A model generated the notes under the pieces. It was given only the letters and a program-made list of their open reading frames with translations, had not been told where the DNA came from and ran no database searches. Positions 24,082 to 32,866 of a DNA stretch of 64,000 nt are shown here, piece after piece. The position numbers and the translations under genes are program-made. Each line of letters begins with the position of its first letter. The first letter of the stretch is position 1. The stretch comes from Clostridia bacterium. Its GTDB lineage: Bacteria > Bacillota > Clostridia > Lachnospirales > Lachnospiraceae. Location: NCBI GenBank assembly GCA_009929615.1, contig SAAB01000013.1:1-64000 (forward strand), in the 5' to 3' direction.

Positions 24082-24651
24082 TCATAAAGTCTCTTTAATC
24101 ATACGTTCCATACCTGTTTTCAGAATATCCTCAGCCTTTGAAGGGTCTATATCCAGACCTTCCACCGTAAATGCTTTGAAAGTATCAATACCCAGCATAG
24201 CTGCTACGGCCTTAACATAGTCAGCTCCCATGTGGCTTTCACCAATATAACCTCCACAGGTACTCAGATAAAGCAGACTTTCTGCCTTGCAGTAGCCCAC
24301 AGCTTCCGTCCCCTCATATCCGAAGGTCACCCCAGTCACAGATATATGCTCCAGGTAAACTTTCAAAAGAGATGGAAAAGATAAATCCCAGTAAGGTGCT
24401 GCAATAATGATTTTATCCGCCTCTTTAAAGGCATTTGCATATCGAAACATCGGATGATTTGTTTCGCCTTTTTTTACCAGCATGTCTCTTTCATTTATAT
24501 CTGCATTATTCAAAGGTCTTAAATCTGCTTTATTCAAATCCAGAATTTCTACCGTCCATTCTTCATTTACCGTTTCGAGAAATCTTTCATAAAGCTTTCG
24601 TGTTCTGGACTCGTCCCCCCGAATACAGCAATCAACAACTAATATTTTCAT
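24082..24651 (-). CDS. Flavodoxin-fold NAD(P)H-dependent oxidoreductase (azoreductase-like)
   Basis: 189 residues of the Flavodoxin_2 / FMN-dependent NADH:quinone reductase family. The opening strand (MKILVVDCCIRGDESRTRKL) corresponds to the FMN phosphate loop, although it lacks the usual SPR start. IIAAPYWDLSFPSLLKVYLE near residue 85 is the typical FMN-ring contact region, and YLSTCGGYIG near 140 the second. It lies 14 bases after spoIVB and may be co-transcribed, but a metabolic link to sporulation is not obvious. In related genomes the slot after spoIVB is occupied by spo0A. The substrate is unknown. Confidence 0.82.
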   Translation of the reverse strand: MKILVVDCCIRGDESRTRKLYERFLETVNEEWTVEILDLNKADLRPLNNADINERDMLVKKGETNHPMFRYANAFKEADKIIIAAPYWDLSFPSLLKVYLEHISVTGVTFGYEGTEAVGYCKAESLLYLSTCGGYIGESHMGADYVKAVAAMLGIDTFKAFTVEGLDIDPSKAEDILKTGMERMIKETL

Positions 24652-24665
24652 TCTTTCTCTCCCCT

Positions 24666-25946
24666 CTATTCCACGTTCTCATTGAGCATTCTTTCTGCAA
24701 AAATGCCATAGCCTCTCGTAGAATCTTCAACAAAAACATGGGTTACCGCACCAATAAATTTCCCATTTTGTATGATAGGCGAACCACTCATTCCCTGGAT
24801 GATACCATTGGTTTTACTCAAAAGTTCTTCATCACAAATACGTATTACCATATCCTTGTTTTGAGCGAAATTCCCCATATCAATGCTTTCTATTTCAATG
24901 TCATAATCCTTAATCTCATCATCCACGCAGCAACGTATGCTGGCCGCTCCCTTTTTAATTTCATATTTCAATCCCACCGGAAGTGCCTGACTTTCATCAT
25001 AAATATTAACATTATCACCCAGTGTACCAAAAATTCCATTTTCACTGTTGTATTTGATTTCTCCAAGAATCTGACCATATTTATAATCAATGTTTCCTAT
25101 CATCTCTCCGGGAGAACCGTTTTTTCCCTTAACAACGGATAAAATGGTTGACTGATAAAGGTTTCCATCTCTAATATCGATTCTCTGGCTTGTATCTATA
25201 TCCGTTATTCCATGACCTAGTGCCCCAAAATGATTATCTGCATCCACATAGCTCAAAGTTCCGATACCCTGGGCATCCTGGCGAATCCATGCACCAATTT
25301 TATATTCCGCATCATCCGTCCTCACCGGCGTTATCCGCACATTCATTTCCTGTCCGTTTCGCCATATCTTTAATATCAGTTCTCCACCTTCCCAGTTTTT
25401 AAGTGTCTGAGTGAAACTGTCAATGGATATAACCGGCTTCTCTGCTGCTTCTAAAATATAATCTCCACTTTCAAGAATATCTTTGGCCGGCGTTATCCGG
25501 CTTCCCTCAAAAGTTGTTACATCCCCTGTTCCAAGAACCATGACACCCTTCGTGCGTATATAGATTCCTACCGGCATCCCAAGAGGCATGACCTTTATCT
25601 CATCAACCACATCCACTTTCACATTTTTCAAGCGGACACCCATACAACTGACGGAAACCTTATAACTGCCTGTTTCTTTTATATTCACAGATACCGGCTG
25701 ACTAAGATTCAAATGGATTCTATTCGATGGCACTTTTTCACCGTTGATGCTTGCCGCAGGAATACTTACACCATCTGTTTGAACTGTCAAAGGGATATTG
25801 AAATCTAAAGTTTCTTCCTGCCCTGCCGTCATCCGCCATACATCAGGAATAGCCTTTTGAATCCAATATGAAAGATAATAAAAAAACGCCGCTAAATACA
25901 CTGCAAATATAACAATCAGCCATCTACGGTATATTTTTCGATTCAT
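24666..25946 (-). CDS. spoIVB: SpoIVB peptidase (sigma-K checkpoint serine protease)
   Basis: 426 residues. SpoIVB is made in the forespore, secreted into the intermembrane space and cleaves SpoIVFA so that pro-sigma-K is processed. Residues 9-32 are a hydrophobic N-terminal anchor; a PDZ domain lies at about 115-195; the S55 protease domain has the His in GALGHGITDIDT (about 243) and the nucleophile in IQGMSGSPIIQNGKFIGAVT (about 384). ATG at 25946 is preferred because GGGGGTGACAGG precedes it; an ATG 12 codons upstream has no such site. A CATACTA box at 25998-26004 resembles the -10 of sigma-F/G promoters. It follows recN, as in Bacillus and Clostridium. Confidence 0.95.
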   Translation of the reverse strand: MNRKIYRRWLIVIFAVYLAAFFYYLSYWIQKAIPDVWRMTAGQEETLDFNIPLTVQTDGVSIPAASINGEKVPSNRIHLNLSQPVSVNIKETGSYKVSVSCMGVRLKNVKVDVVDEIKVMPLGMPVGIYIRTKGVMVLGTGDVTTFEGSRITPAKDILESGDYILEAAEKPVISIDSFTQTLKNWEGGELILKIWRNGQEMNVRITPVRTDDAEYKIGAWIRQDAQGIGTLSYVDADNHFGALGHGITDIDTSQRIDIRDGNLYQSTILSVVKGKNGSPGEMIGNIDYKYGQILGEIKYNSENGIFGTLGDNVNIYDESQALPVGLKYEIKKGAASIRCCVDDEIKDYDIEIESIDMGNFAQNKDMVIRICDEELLSKTNGIIQGMSGSPIIQNGKFIGAVTHVFVEDSTRGYGIFAERMLNENVE

Positions 25947-26012
25947 CCTGTCACCCCCATACTCACTAAAGGATATACTCAAATCCTACATCCCTCATAG
26001 TATGTGACATAT

Positions 26013-27707
26013 TTAATTTTTCAAACAAGTTATTCTAAACTCCTCTGCCATTTTTTTCATTTCATCCGCACTATCTAAAATATTCTTAGTGATTTCAACA
26101 CCACCCATCAAACGACCAACTTCCTGTACCTGTTCCTCTGGGGAAAGTTCTCGTATTTCCGTTTTTGTCCGTCCATCCGCTGCAATCTTTTCTATCAGAT
26201 AATGGCTGTCAGCCATGGCTGCAATCTGAGGAAGATGTGTAATGCATAAAACCTGGTGGCTTCTGCCTATGTACGCCAGTTTTTCTGCCACCTTCTGTGC
26301 TGTCCGTCCGCTAATGCCTGTATCAATTTCGTCGAAAATCAAGGTTGGAATATCATCAACCTGGGCTAGCACTGCTTTAATTCCAAGCATAATTCGTGAC
26401 AATTCACCGCCGGATGCCACCTGTCCAAGAGGCTTTACATCCTCACCCGGATTGGTGGACACAAGGAATTCCACATCATCCCAGCCATTTCGTGTGTATT
26501 TTCCCGTAGGGTGTACCGGAATTTTAAAATTCACCTGAAGAAAATTTAAATCCTTCAAAGCTTCCTCTATCTGCTTTTCAAGTATTTTTGCATATTTCCG
26601 GCGAACCTGACTGACTTCTTCGGAAAGCTTTGCCAAACGCTTTTCACTGTCTGCCAGCTGTTTCTCTAAATTTTTCAGCCAGTCATCATAGCCTTTTAAC
26701 CGTTCCAGCTCATCCTGTTTTTTCTTTTTATACTCCAGAATCTCCTCAACAGATGTGCCATACTTTGATTTAAGATGATTAATTAAATCCAGTCTTTCCT
26801 CTGTTGCTCTAAAATCATCTTCATCAAAACTTAGTGTTTCCATATAACCGGATAAATCTCTGTTAAAATCATTTAAAAGACTTTCAATATTTTCCAGTTG
26901 CTCTCGAAGTCCCGACAACTCCGGGTCAAACTCTTCCAGATTATAGAAATTTTTCAAGCCTCTTCCCAGCTGCTCGCCGGCAGAAGTATCATCCTCATAA
27001 CCCGTCCACTGATGGACTTTTGAAATGCCTTCAATAATCTGGCGTCCATGAGACATTTTCACAAAGTCTTTTTCCAGCTGCTCGTCTTCTCCCGGAATGA
27101 GCCGTGCCTTTTCTATCTCTTCCACCTCAAATTCAAGAAAAGATATCTGACGCAGCCGCTGTTCATTATCCATTGCCTGATTATTATGAGCCTCTTTCAA
27201 ATGCATATATTCCTGATAGGCCTTTAAAAGTTCTTCTTTTTTATCACCAAGGGGTTCCCGGATAAAGCGGTCAAGAATGACCAGATGTCTGGATTTATCC
27301 AATAAAGACTGATGGTCATGCTGTCCATGAACATCTAACAGAAGCTGACCCGCAAGGCGCACCTGGGCCGCAGAAACAATCTCTCCATTAATTCGGCTGA
27401 CGCTTCGCCCGGCTGTCATACGTCGGGAAATAATGACTGAATCATCCTCCACAGGAATCTCCAAACCTTCCAGCGTTTCTAAAACACGTTTATCATCTAC
27501 TGAAAAAAATAATTCGGCCAGGGCATAGTCTGCCCCTTTACGAATCATATCCCGAGGTACTTTTGCACCCAGGGCCATATTAACGGCTCCCATAAGTACG
27601 GATTTGCCCGCACCGGTTTCACCTGTCAAAATATTCAGATGATCTTCAAAATTCATCTCAACTTCATCAATTAAAGCTAAATTCTTTACATGTACGTTTA
27701 AAAGCAT
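26013..27707 (-). CDS. recN: DNA repair protein RecN
   Basis: 564 residues, a full SMC-like ATPase acting early in double-strand break repair. Walker A is in LTGETGAGKSVLMGAVNMAL (about 28-47), then long coiled-coil arms at about 155-370, the ABC signature VASGGELSRIMLGIKAVL near 430 and Walker B LIFDEIDTGISG near 465. It lies eight bases after argR and before spoIVB in the conserved clostridial order. Confidence 0.97.
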   Translation of the reverse strand: MLLNVHVKNLALIDEVEMNFEDHLNILTGETGAGKSVLMGAVNMALGAKVPRDMIRKGADYALAELFFSVDDKRVLETLEGLEIPVEDDSVIISRRMTAGRSVSRINGEIVSAAQVRLAGQLLLDVHGQHDHQSLLDKSRHLVILDRFIREPLGDKKEELLKAYQEYMHLKEAHNNQAMDNEQRLRQISFLEFEVEEIEKARLIPGEDEQLEKDFVKMSHGRQIIEGISKVHQWTGYEDDTSAGEQLGRGLKNFYNLEEFDPELSGLREQLENIESLLNDFNRDLSGYMETLSFDEDDFRATEERLDLINHLKSKYGTSVEEILEYKKKKQDELERLKGYDDWLKNLEKQLADSEKRLAKLSEEVSQVRRKYAKILEKQIEEALKDLNFLQVNFKIPVHPTGKYTRNGWDDVEFLVSTNPGEDVKPLGQVASGGELSRIMLGIKAVLAQVDDIPTLIFDEIDTGISGRTAQKVAEKLAYIGRSHQVLCITHLPQIAAMADSHYLIEKIAADGRTKTEIRELSPEEQVQEVGRLMGGVEITKNILDSADEMKKMAEEFRITCLKN

Positions 27708-27715
27708 GTTCCCAC

Positions 27716-28174
27716 CTATCTGAGCATTTCACTAATCTTCTCCATAACCAAATGTGCATCCTCACGGCTTCTAAGTGCACACATAATTGTGTCATCTCCG
27801 GCAATACAGCCTACAACACCCGGAAGCTCCATATGGTCAATAGCAACAGCTACAGCCATAGCCATACCTGTAACTGTCTTAATAACAATCATACTGGTTG
27901 CTACTTCTTTTGAAACATAACCTTCCTTCAGCACTCTGGAGTATTTGTCCGTCATCTCTGTACTTGGTTTAATAAAGGCTGTATATTTCTGCCGTCCATT
28001 ACTGCCCGAAACCTTAGACAGCTTTAATTCTCTGATGTCTCTGGAAATTGTCGCCTGAGTTACTGAAAAACCGCTTTCGTTCAAATGTTCCGCCAATTCT
28101 TCCTGCGTCTCAATATCATACTTATCAATTAATTCTAAAATTTCCGCATGCCGTTTTGATTTCATACCTGACAT
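27716..28174 (-). CDS. argR: Arginine repressor ArgR
   Basis: 152 residues from ATG at 28174, which has GGGAGG four bases before it; a start ten codons earlier would overlap the nadK stop and has no site. The N-terminal winged helix contains SVTQATISRDIRELKLSKV (about 43-61), the DNA-recognition part; the C-terminal half is the hexamerisation and arginine-binding domain with AGDDTIMCALRSREDA. It controls arginine biosynthesis and catabolism. No arg operon is in the window, so its targets are elsewhere; the argB-like gene at 58.3 kb lacks kinase residues. Confidence 0.95.
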   Translation of the reverse strand: MSGMKSKRHAEILELIDKYDIETQEELAEHLNESGFSVTQATISRDIRELKLSKVSGSNGRQKYTAFIKPSTEMTDKYSRVLKEGYVSKEVATSMIVIKTVTGMAMAVAVAIDHMELPGVVGCIAGDDTIMCALRSREDAHLVMEKISEMLR

Positions 28175-28203
28175 CTTTCCTCCCGTTCTGTGCTTTCCGG
28201 ACA

Positions 28204-29067
28204 TTATCCATTTTTCATTTTATCTCTTAAAATATCACAAAAGTTTTTTTGACGTATATTTATAATCGGTGCCTGGACAGCTGCCTGAACAACCTCCACA
28301 ATATCTCCGGACTCCAGTTCCCGGACAAGCTGGCCATCATAGGTAATCAAAGCCTCTTCCTTCTGTGTCTTTCTTCGGCGTCCCACTTCAATACGTATCT
28401 TAGCATTCGAAGGAACAACGACACTTCGCGCAGACAGCGAATGGGGGCATATTGGTGTAATAATCATCATCTGGGTTTCCGGAAATACAACCGGTCCTCC
28501 TGCCGAAAGATTATATCCGGTCGAACCGGTTGGTGTGGAAACAATCACACCGTCTGCCGCATAAATATCTAAAAGCTGATTATTAACATAAATTTTTAAT
28601 TCTACCAGACGGGAAAAACCCGCACATGCAACAACAATATCATTAAAGGCAATACTTTTCTGTAATCTGCGTCCATTCCGATAAACCTCGCCACCGAGCA
28701 GAATACGATGCTGAACCGTATATTTACCATCAATTAAAGCATCCAGCCCTTCATAGAGACTCTCCACGTCAATTGCTGCCAGAAATCCTACCGTTCCCAA
28801 ATTAACACCAACGATAGGAATATCAAGTCCCGCAAAGTCCCTGACTGTCTGGATAAAAGTACCATCACCACCAAGAACAATAACACATTCCACATCTTCC
28901 TGGAGCTGAGTGACATCTGTAAATCCCGTTTCAAGAAGGTCATTTCCCTCAAGCGGTACCGCCAAATGACAGTCTTTACCTTTAGACTCCAGGTATTCCT
29001 GAATATCCCGGGTGATTTTTAAATCTTTATCCTTATCCCTGTTTGTCACAATTAAAAATTTATCCAT
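28204..29067 (-). CDS. nadK: NAD kinase
   Basis: 287 residues. NadK phosphorylates NAD to NADP. Motifs: VIVLGGDGTFIQTVRDF (GGDGT, about 63), GVNLGTVGFLAAID (about 90), FNDIVVACAGFSRL, and the NE/D block followed by TPTGSTGYNLSAGGPVVFP (about 180-198). It lies 12 bases after tlyA and before argR in the conserved xse-ispA-dxs-tlyA-nadK-argR-recN order. Confidence 0.97.
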   Translation of the reverse strand: MDKFLIVTNRDKDKDLKITRDIQEYLESKGKDCHLAVPLEGNDLLETGFTDVTQLQEDVECVIVLGGDGTFIQTVRDFAGLDIPIVGVNLGTVGFLAAIDVESLYEGLDALIDGKYTVQHRILLGGEVYRNGRRLQKSIAFNDIVVACAGFSRLVELKIYVNNQLLDIYAADGVIVSTPTGSTGYNLSAGGPVVFPETQMMIITPICPHSLSARSVVVPSNAKIRIEVGRRRKTQKEEALITYDGQLVRELESGDIVEVVQAAVQAPIINIRQKNFCDILRDKMKNG

Positions 29068-29079
29068 CTGTCTCTCCTG

Positions 29080-29886
29080 CTATAATGAAGCATGGGACTG
29101 CTCCACGACCTCTTTTACGTCTATTGCCTCATGTACTAAAATACCATCTTCCGGCTGTTTTTCCAGATAAATCAAATATTCAATATTGCCTTCCGGCCCT
29201 TTAATCGGTGAATAGTCTAAGCCAAGTATCTTAAAACGAAGGCCGTCTGCTATAGACATTACCTTCTCGATAACCTCGATATGTACTGCCTTGTCCCGAA
29301 CAACGCCTTTTTTTCCAACCTTTTCACGACCAGCCTCAAACTGAGGTTTAATCAGACAGACCATACGTCCGTCATCAGTCAGCAGCTGTCTTGCTGCCGG
29401 AAGGACCAGACCCAGAGATATAAAAGAAACGTCTACCGAGGCAAAGGCCACAGGCTCTCCAATATCCTCCGGCGTCACATAACGAATATTCGTTTTTTCC
29501 ATACTTACCACGCGCTCATCCTGACGAAGCTTCCAATCCAGCTGTCCACGTCCGACATCCACTGCAAATACTTTAACTGCACCGTTTTGGAGCATACAGT
29601 CCGTAAAGCCGCCTGTTGAAGAACCAATATCCATACAGACTTTGTCCTTCACGTCTACACCAAAAACCTCTATAGCCTTTTCAAGCTTATGTCCGCCCCG
29701 ACTGACATATTTCATGACATGACCCTTTATCTCAATGGCAGACTTTTCATCATCAAAGGACGTTCCCGCTTTATCTTCACGCTGTCCATTGACAAAAACA
29801 TTGCCTGTCATAATAATTGCTTTTGCCTTTTCTCTGGAATCTGCCAAACGGCGTTCCACTAAAAGTACATCCAGTCTTTTTTTCAT
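29080..29886 (-). CDS. tlyA: TlyA-family rRNA 2'-O-methyltransferase (S4 + FtsJ domains)
   Basis: 268 residues. An S4 RNA-binding domain (KKRLDVLLVERRLADSREKA, residues 2-60) is followed by an FtsJ-type SAM methyltransferase with CMDIGSSTGGFTDCMLQNGA (about 85) and CLIKPQFEAGREKVGKKGVV (about 185), which supplies catalytic Lys and Glu. TlyA proteins methylate ribose of 16S and/or 23S rRNA cytidines; some have been called hemolysins, which is an old misnomer. It overlaps the end of dxs by four bases (ATGA). Confidence 0.93.
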   Translation of the reverse strand: MKKRLDVLLVERRLADSREKAKAIIMTGNVFVNGQREDKAGTSFDDEKSAIEIKGHVMKYVSRGGHKLEKAIEVFGVDVKDKVCMDIGSSTGGFTDCMLQNGAVKVFAVDVGRGQLDWKLRQDERVVSMEKTNIRYVTPEDIGEPVAFASVDVSFISLGLVLPAARQLLTDDGRMVCLIKPQFEAGREKVGKKGVVRDKAVHIEVIEKVMSIADGLRFKILGLDYSPIKGPEGNIEYLIYLEKQPEDGILVHEAIDVKEVVEQSHASL

Positions 29887-31748
29887 AATAACACCTCTGA
29901 AAGAATCCCTGCAGATATAGCCCAGGGGTCCATTCCCATAGACTGTTTCAACTGGGTCACATTGCCATGTTTAACAAACTCGTCCGGAATACCAATATGT
30001 TTAACAAATACCGGCAATCCTTTCGTCATATAATAATCGGATACTGCCTCGCCAAAACCACCACGAAGCACATTCTCTTCCATCGTTACAATCATATTGT
30101 GCTTTTCAGCAAGAAGGTCCAGCATATCTGTATCTAAAGGCTTAATAAAACGGGCATTCACCACAGTTGCTTCCAGGCCGTCCTCTGCCAGATATTCTCT
30201 GACTTGGATAGCTGTTTCAACCATACTTCCTACTGCCAGCAAAGCCACCTGTTCGCCTTCGTAAAGCATCTCGCTTTTTCCATGAACAATGGGTGCTCTA
30301 CGCTCCCGTTCACCTTCGTAAGCATCTCCCCTTGGGTAACGTATCGCCAGTGGATGTTCAAATTCAAGGGAAAATTTCATAATGTCATAAAGTTCATATT
30401 TATTCTTTGGTGCAAAAACTGTCATCCCTGGAATGGATGCAAAGAAAGACAAATCCATAATTCCCTGATGGGTTTCTCCATCGGCACCGACAATTCCTGC
30501 CCTGTCTACACAAAAAACAACGGGTAAATCAGGAATACAGACATCGTGAATAATCTGGTCATAAGCTCTCTGGAAAAAGGATGAATAAATAGCCACATAG
30601 GGTCTTAGTCCACCCGCTGCCAGTCCGGCTGCAAAGGTAACTGCATGTTCCTCGGCAATTCCTACATCAAAAAACCGGTGTGGAAATCGTTTTGAAAACT
30701 TTGTTAATCCGGTTCCTGAAGGCATTGCTGCACATACTGTAACAACACGTTCATCCTTCGTTCCTAAATATTGAACGGCTTTTGAAAAGGCTTCTGTGTA
30801 TGTGATATTCGGACTTTTAGCAATCTCACCGCTCTTTACGTCAAATTTCCCAACACCGTGAAATGCTGATGGATTCTCCTCAGCCGGTTCATATCCCCGG
30901 CCTTTCTGTGTAATCACATGAACAATAACAGCCCGTTCTTCTTTCTTCGCTGTCTTAATCGCCCGAACCAACTGCTCCATATCATGGCCATCTACCGGTC
31001 CCATATATTCAATTCCCAGGTCCTCAAAAAAGCCTCCCGGTATAAGCATCTGCTTCAAAGAATCCTTTGATTTCTTCATACTTCGTGCCAAGGATTCTCC
31101 AATTCCCGGAATACGTTCCAAAGCCGTCTTGACATCCGTTTTAAACTCTACATAATTCTCATCGGTCCGAATCCGGTTTAAATATTTACTCATTCCACCG
31201 ACATTTTCTGAAATAGACATTTTATTATCGTTCAAAATGATAATAAGGTTGGATTTCAGCCGTGCTGCATTATTAAGGGCTTCATACACCATACCGCCGG
31301 TCATGGAGCCGTCTCCGATAACTGCCACCACCGTATAATCCTCACCCTTTACTTCTCTTGCACAAACATAGCCCAAGGCAGCCGAAATAGAGGTTGAACT
31401 ATGACCCGTATCAAAGGCATCACACTGACTCTCCCTCTGTTTCGGGAAACCGCTCATGCCGCCATAGGTTCTCAAACCCGGAAAATCATCTTTTCTCCCT
31501 GTCAGAATTTTATGGGTATAGGACTGATGGCCTACATCCCAGATAATTTTATCTTTCGGTAAATCAAGACAGAGATGGAGCGCCATAGTCAATTCCACCA
31601 CACCTAGATTAGAGGCCAGATGGCCACCATTCTCGCTGACTGAATGAATAATCAGCTTTCTCAGTTCATCAGCCAGTGTCTCATATTGTGACGGGTCAAT
31701 ATTCTTTATATCATTCGCTTGTTTAATTTGCTCCAAAATATCTGCCAT
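29883..31748 (-). CDS. dxs: 1-deoxy-D-xylulose-5-phosphate synthase
   Basis: 621 residues, full length. It condenses pyruvate and glyceraldehyde 3-phosphate with thiamine diphosphate, the first step of the MEP pathway. ThDP-binding GDGSMTGGMVYEALNNA (about 145) and LNDNKMSISENVGGMS (about 172), the transketolase pyrimidine domain from about 320 with AEEHAVTFAAGLA, and the C-terminal domain are all present. It lies 11 bases after ispA and overlaps tlyA. dxr and ispG are in the other housekeeping operon. Confidence 0.97.
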   Translation of the reverse strand: MADILEQIKQANDIKNIDPSQYETLADELRKLIIHSVSENGGHLASNLGVVELTMALHLCLDLPKDKIIWDVGHQSYTHKILTGRKDDFPGLRTYGGMSGFPKQRESQCDAFDTGHSSTSISAALGYVCAREVKGEDYTVVAVIGDGSMTGGMVYEALNNAARLKSNLIIILNDNKMSISENVGGMSKYLNRIRTDENYVEFKTDVKTALERIPGIGESLARSMKKSKDSLKQMLIPGGFFEDLGIEYMGPVDGHDMEQLVRAIKTAKKEERAVIVHVITQKGRGYEPAEENPSAFHGVGKFDVKSGEIAKSPNITYTEAFSKAVQYLGTKDERVVTVCAAMPSGTGLTKFSKRFPHRFFDVGIAEEHAVTFAAGLAAGGLRPYVAIYSSFFQRAYDQIIHDVCIPDLPVVFCVDRAGIVGADGETHQGIMDLSFFASIPGMTVFAPKNKYELYDIMKFSLEFEHPLAIRYPRGDAYEGERERRAPIVHGKSEMLYEGEQVALLAVGSMVETAIQVREYLAEDGLEATVVNARFIKPLDTDMLDLLAEKHNMIVTMEENVLRGGFGEAVSDYYMTKGLPVFVKHIGIPDEFVKHGNVTQLKQSMGMDPWAISAGILSEVLL

Positions 31749-31759
31749 ATTTCACCTGC

Positions 31760-32671
31760 TTATTTTTCTCTGTGTACTAATTGGCCTATTAATTCCATTA
31801 AGAAGGGATTATCAATCTCCCTTTCCTTCGCCATGTCTTCCAGCATCTGCATCGCCTGTTTTGAAAGTTTTTCTGCTTCCGCCTGTGCGCCTTCAATACC
31901 AAACAAGGTCACATAGGTTGTTTTATTGTTCTTCTCATCACTATGCGTCTGTTTTCCAAGGACTTCCAGCGAACCGGTAACATCTAATATATCATCCTGA
32001 ATCTGAAAACTCAGACCTACATTCCTGGCGATGGTCTCTATCGCTTCAATATCTGCGTTATCACCTTCAGCAAGAACCGCTCCGATCATCATAGAACACT
32101 CTATCAGGGCACTTGTTTTCATTTCATGAATATAGTCCAGCAGCTGTTTATCCAGAGGTTTCCCTTCCATCTCAACATCTACCACCTGACCGCCTATCAT
32201 ACCATGAATACCAGGTTTTCTCCCCAGTATCTGTAGAGCCCTTGCAATGCTTCGAAACTCTGCCGAACTTTCTGCCAGGTCAAAGGCCCCTGTCCCAAGC
32301 TCATAGGCATAGTTTAAAAGAGCATCCCCTGCCAATATAGCCATTGCTTCGCCAAACACCATGTGGGATGTTTTCCGCCCTCTGCGGTATTCATCATTAT
32401 CCAGTGCCGGCAGGTCATCATGAATCAGGGAATAGGTATGTATCATCTCCAGGGCTGCCATAAACGGATGAACTACGGTCTCATGACTGCCGCCAAACAT
32501 TCTGTATGTTTCCAGCATAAGCATTGGCCGTATCCGCTTTCCGCCAGCCATCAGACTGTAATTCATCGCCTGCAAAATCGTTTTTTGATACCCCTCTTCT
32601 TCCGGTGCATAGACGGATAATATATTTTCAATTTCATTTCTTCGTTTCTCTAATTCCTGCTTAAAATCCAT
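31760..32671 (-). CDS. ispA: Geranyl/farnesyl diphosphate synthase
   Basis: 303 residues of the short-chain trans-polyprenyl synthase family. The first Asp-rich motif is in LIHDDLPALDNDEYRRGRKT (about 83-102), the second in IQDDILDVTGSLEVLGK (about 225). The two positions before the first motif are small/aromatic residues as in bacterial FPP synthases, so the product is probably C15. It feeds uppS. It lies three bases after xseB. Confidence 0.95.
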   Translation of the reverse strand: MDFKQELEKRRNEIENILSVYAPEEEGYQKTILQAMNYSLMAGGKRIRPMLMLETYRMFGGSHETVVHPFMAALEMIHTYSLIHDDLPALDNDEYRRGRKTSHMVFGEAMAILAGDALLNYAYELGTGAFDLAESSAEFRSIARALQILGRKPGIHGMIGGQVVDVEMEGKPLDKQLLDYIHEMKTSALIECSMMIGAVLAEGDNADIEAIETIARNVGLSFQIQDDILDVTGSLEVLGKQTHSDEKNNKTTYVTLFGIEGAQAEAEKLSKQAMQMLEDMAKEREIDNPFLMELIGQLVHREK

Positions 32672-32674
32672 CTT

Positions 32675-32866
32675 TTATTCCTCTTCGTTTATCTCAATCA
32701 GCTTCTTCTCCACCTTATCCAGGGAGTCGTTGCAATACTTAATCAATTTCATACCGGCTGTATATAATTTGAAGGATTCCTCCAGACTGGTTTCTTTATA
32801 CTCCATCTGTTCAATTAAATCATCCAATTCCTCAAAAGCCGTTTCCAGAGTCTTACTCTTTGCCAT
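32675..32866 (-). CDS. xseB: Exodeoxyribonuclease VII small subunit
   Basis: 63 residues, typical. The sequence begins with the conserved helix TLETAFEELDDLIEQMEYKE and has SLEESFKLYTAGMKLIKYC, the helical hairpin that binds XseA. It overlaps the end of xseA by 14 bases and lies directly before ispA. With XseA it degrades single-stranded DNA from both ends. Confidence 0.94.
   Translation of the reverse strand: MAKSKTLETAFEELDDLIEQMEYKETSLEESFKLYTAGMKLIKYCNDSLDKVEKKLIEINEEE

Noticed and set aside
24435-25142. 235-codon plus-strand open frame over the reductase and spoIVB
   Set aside because: It spans two convincing minus-strand genes and shows no protein family.
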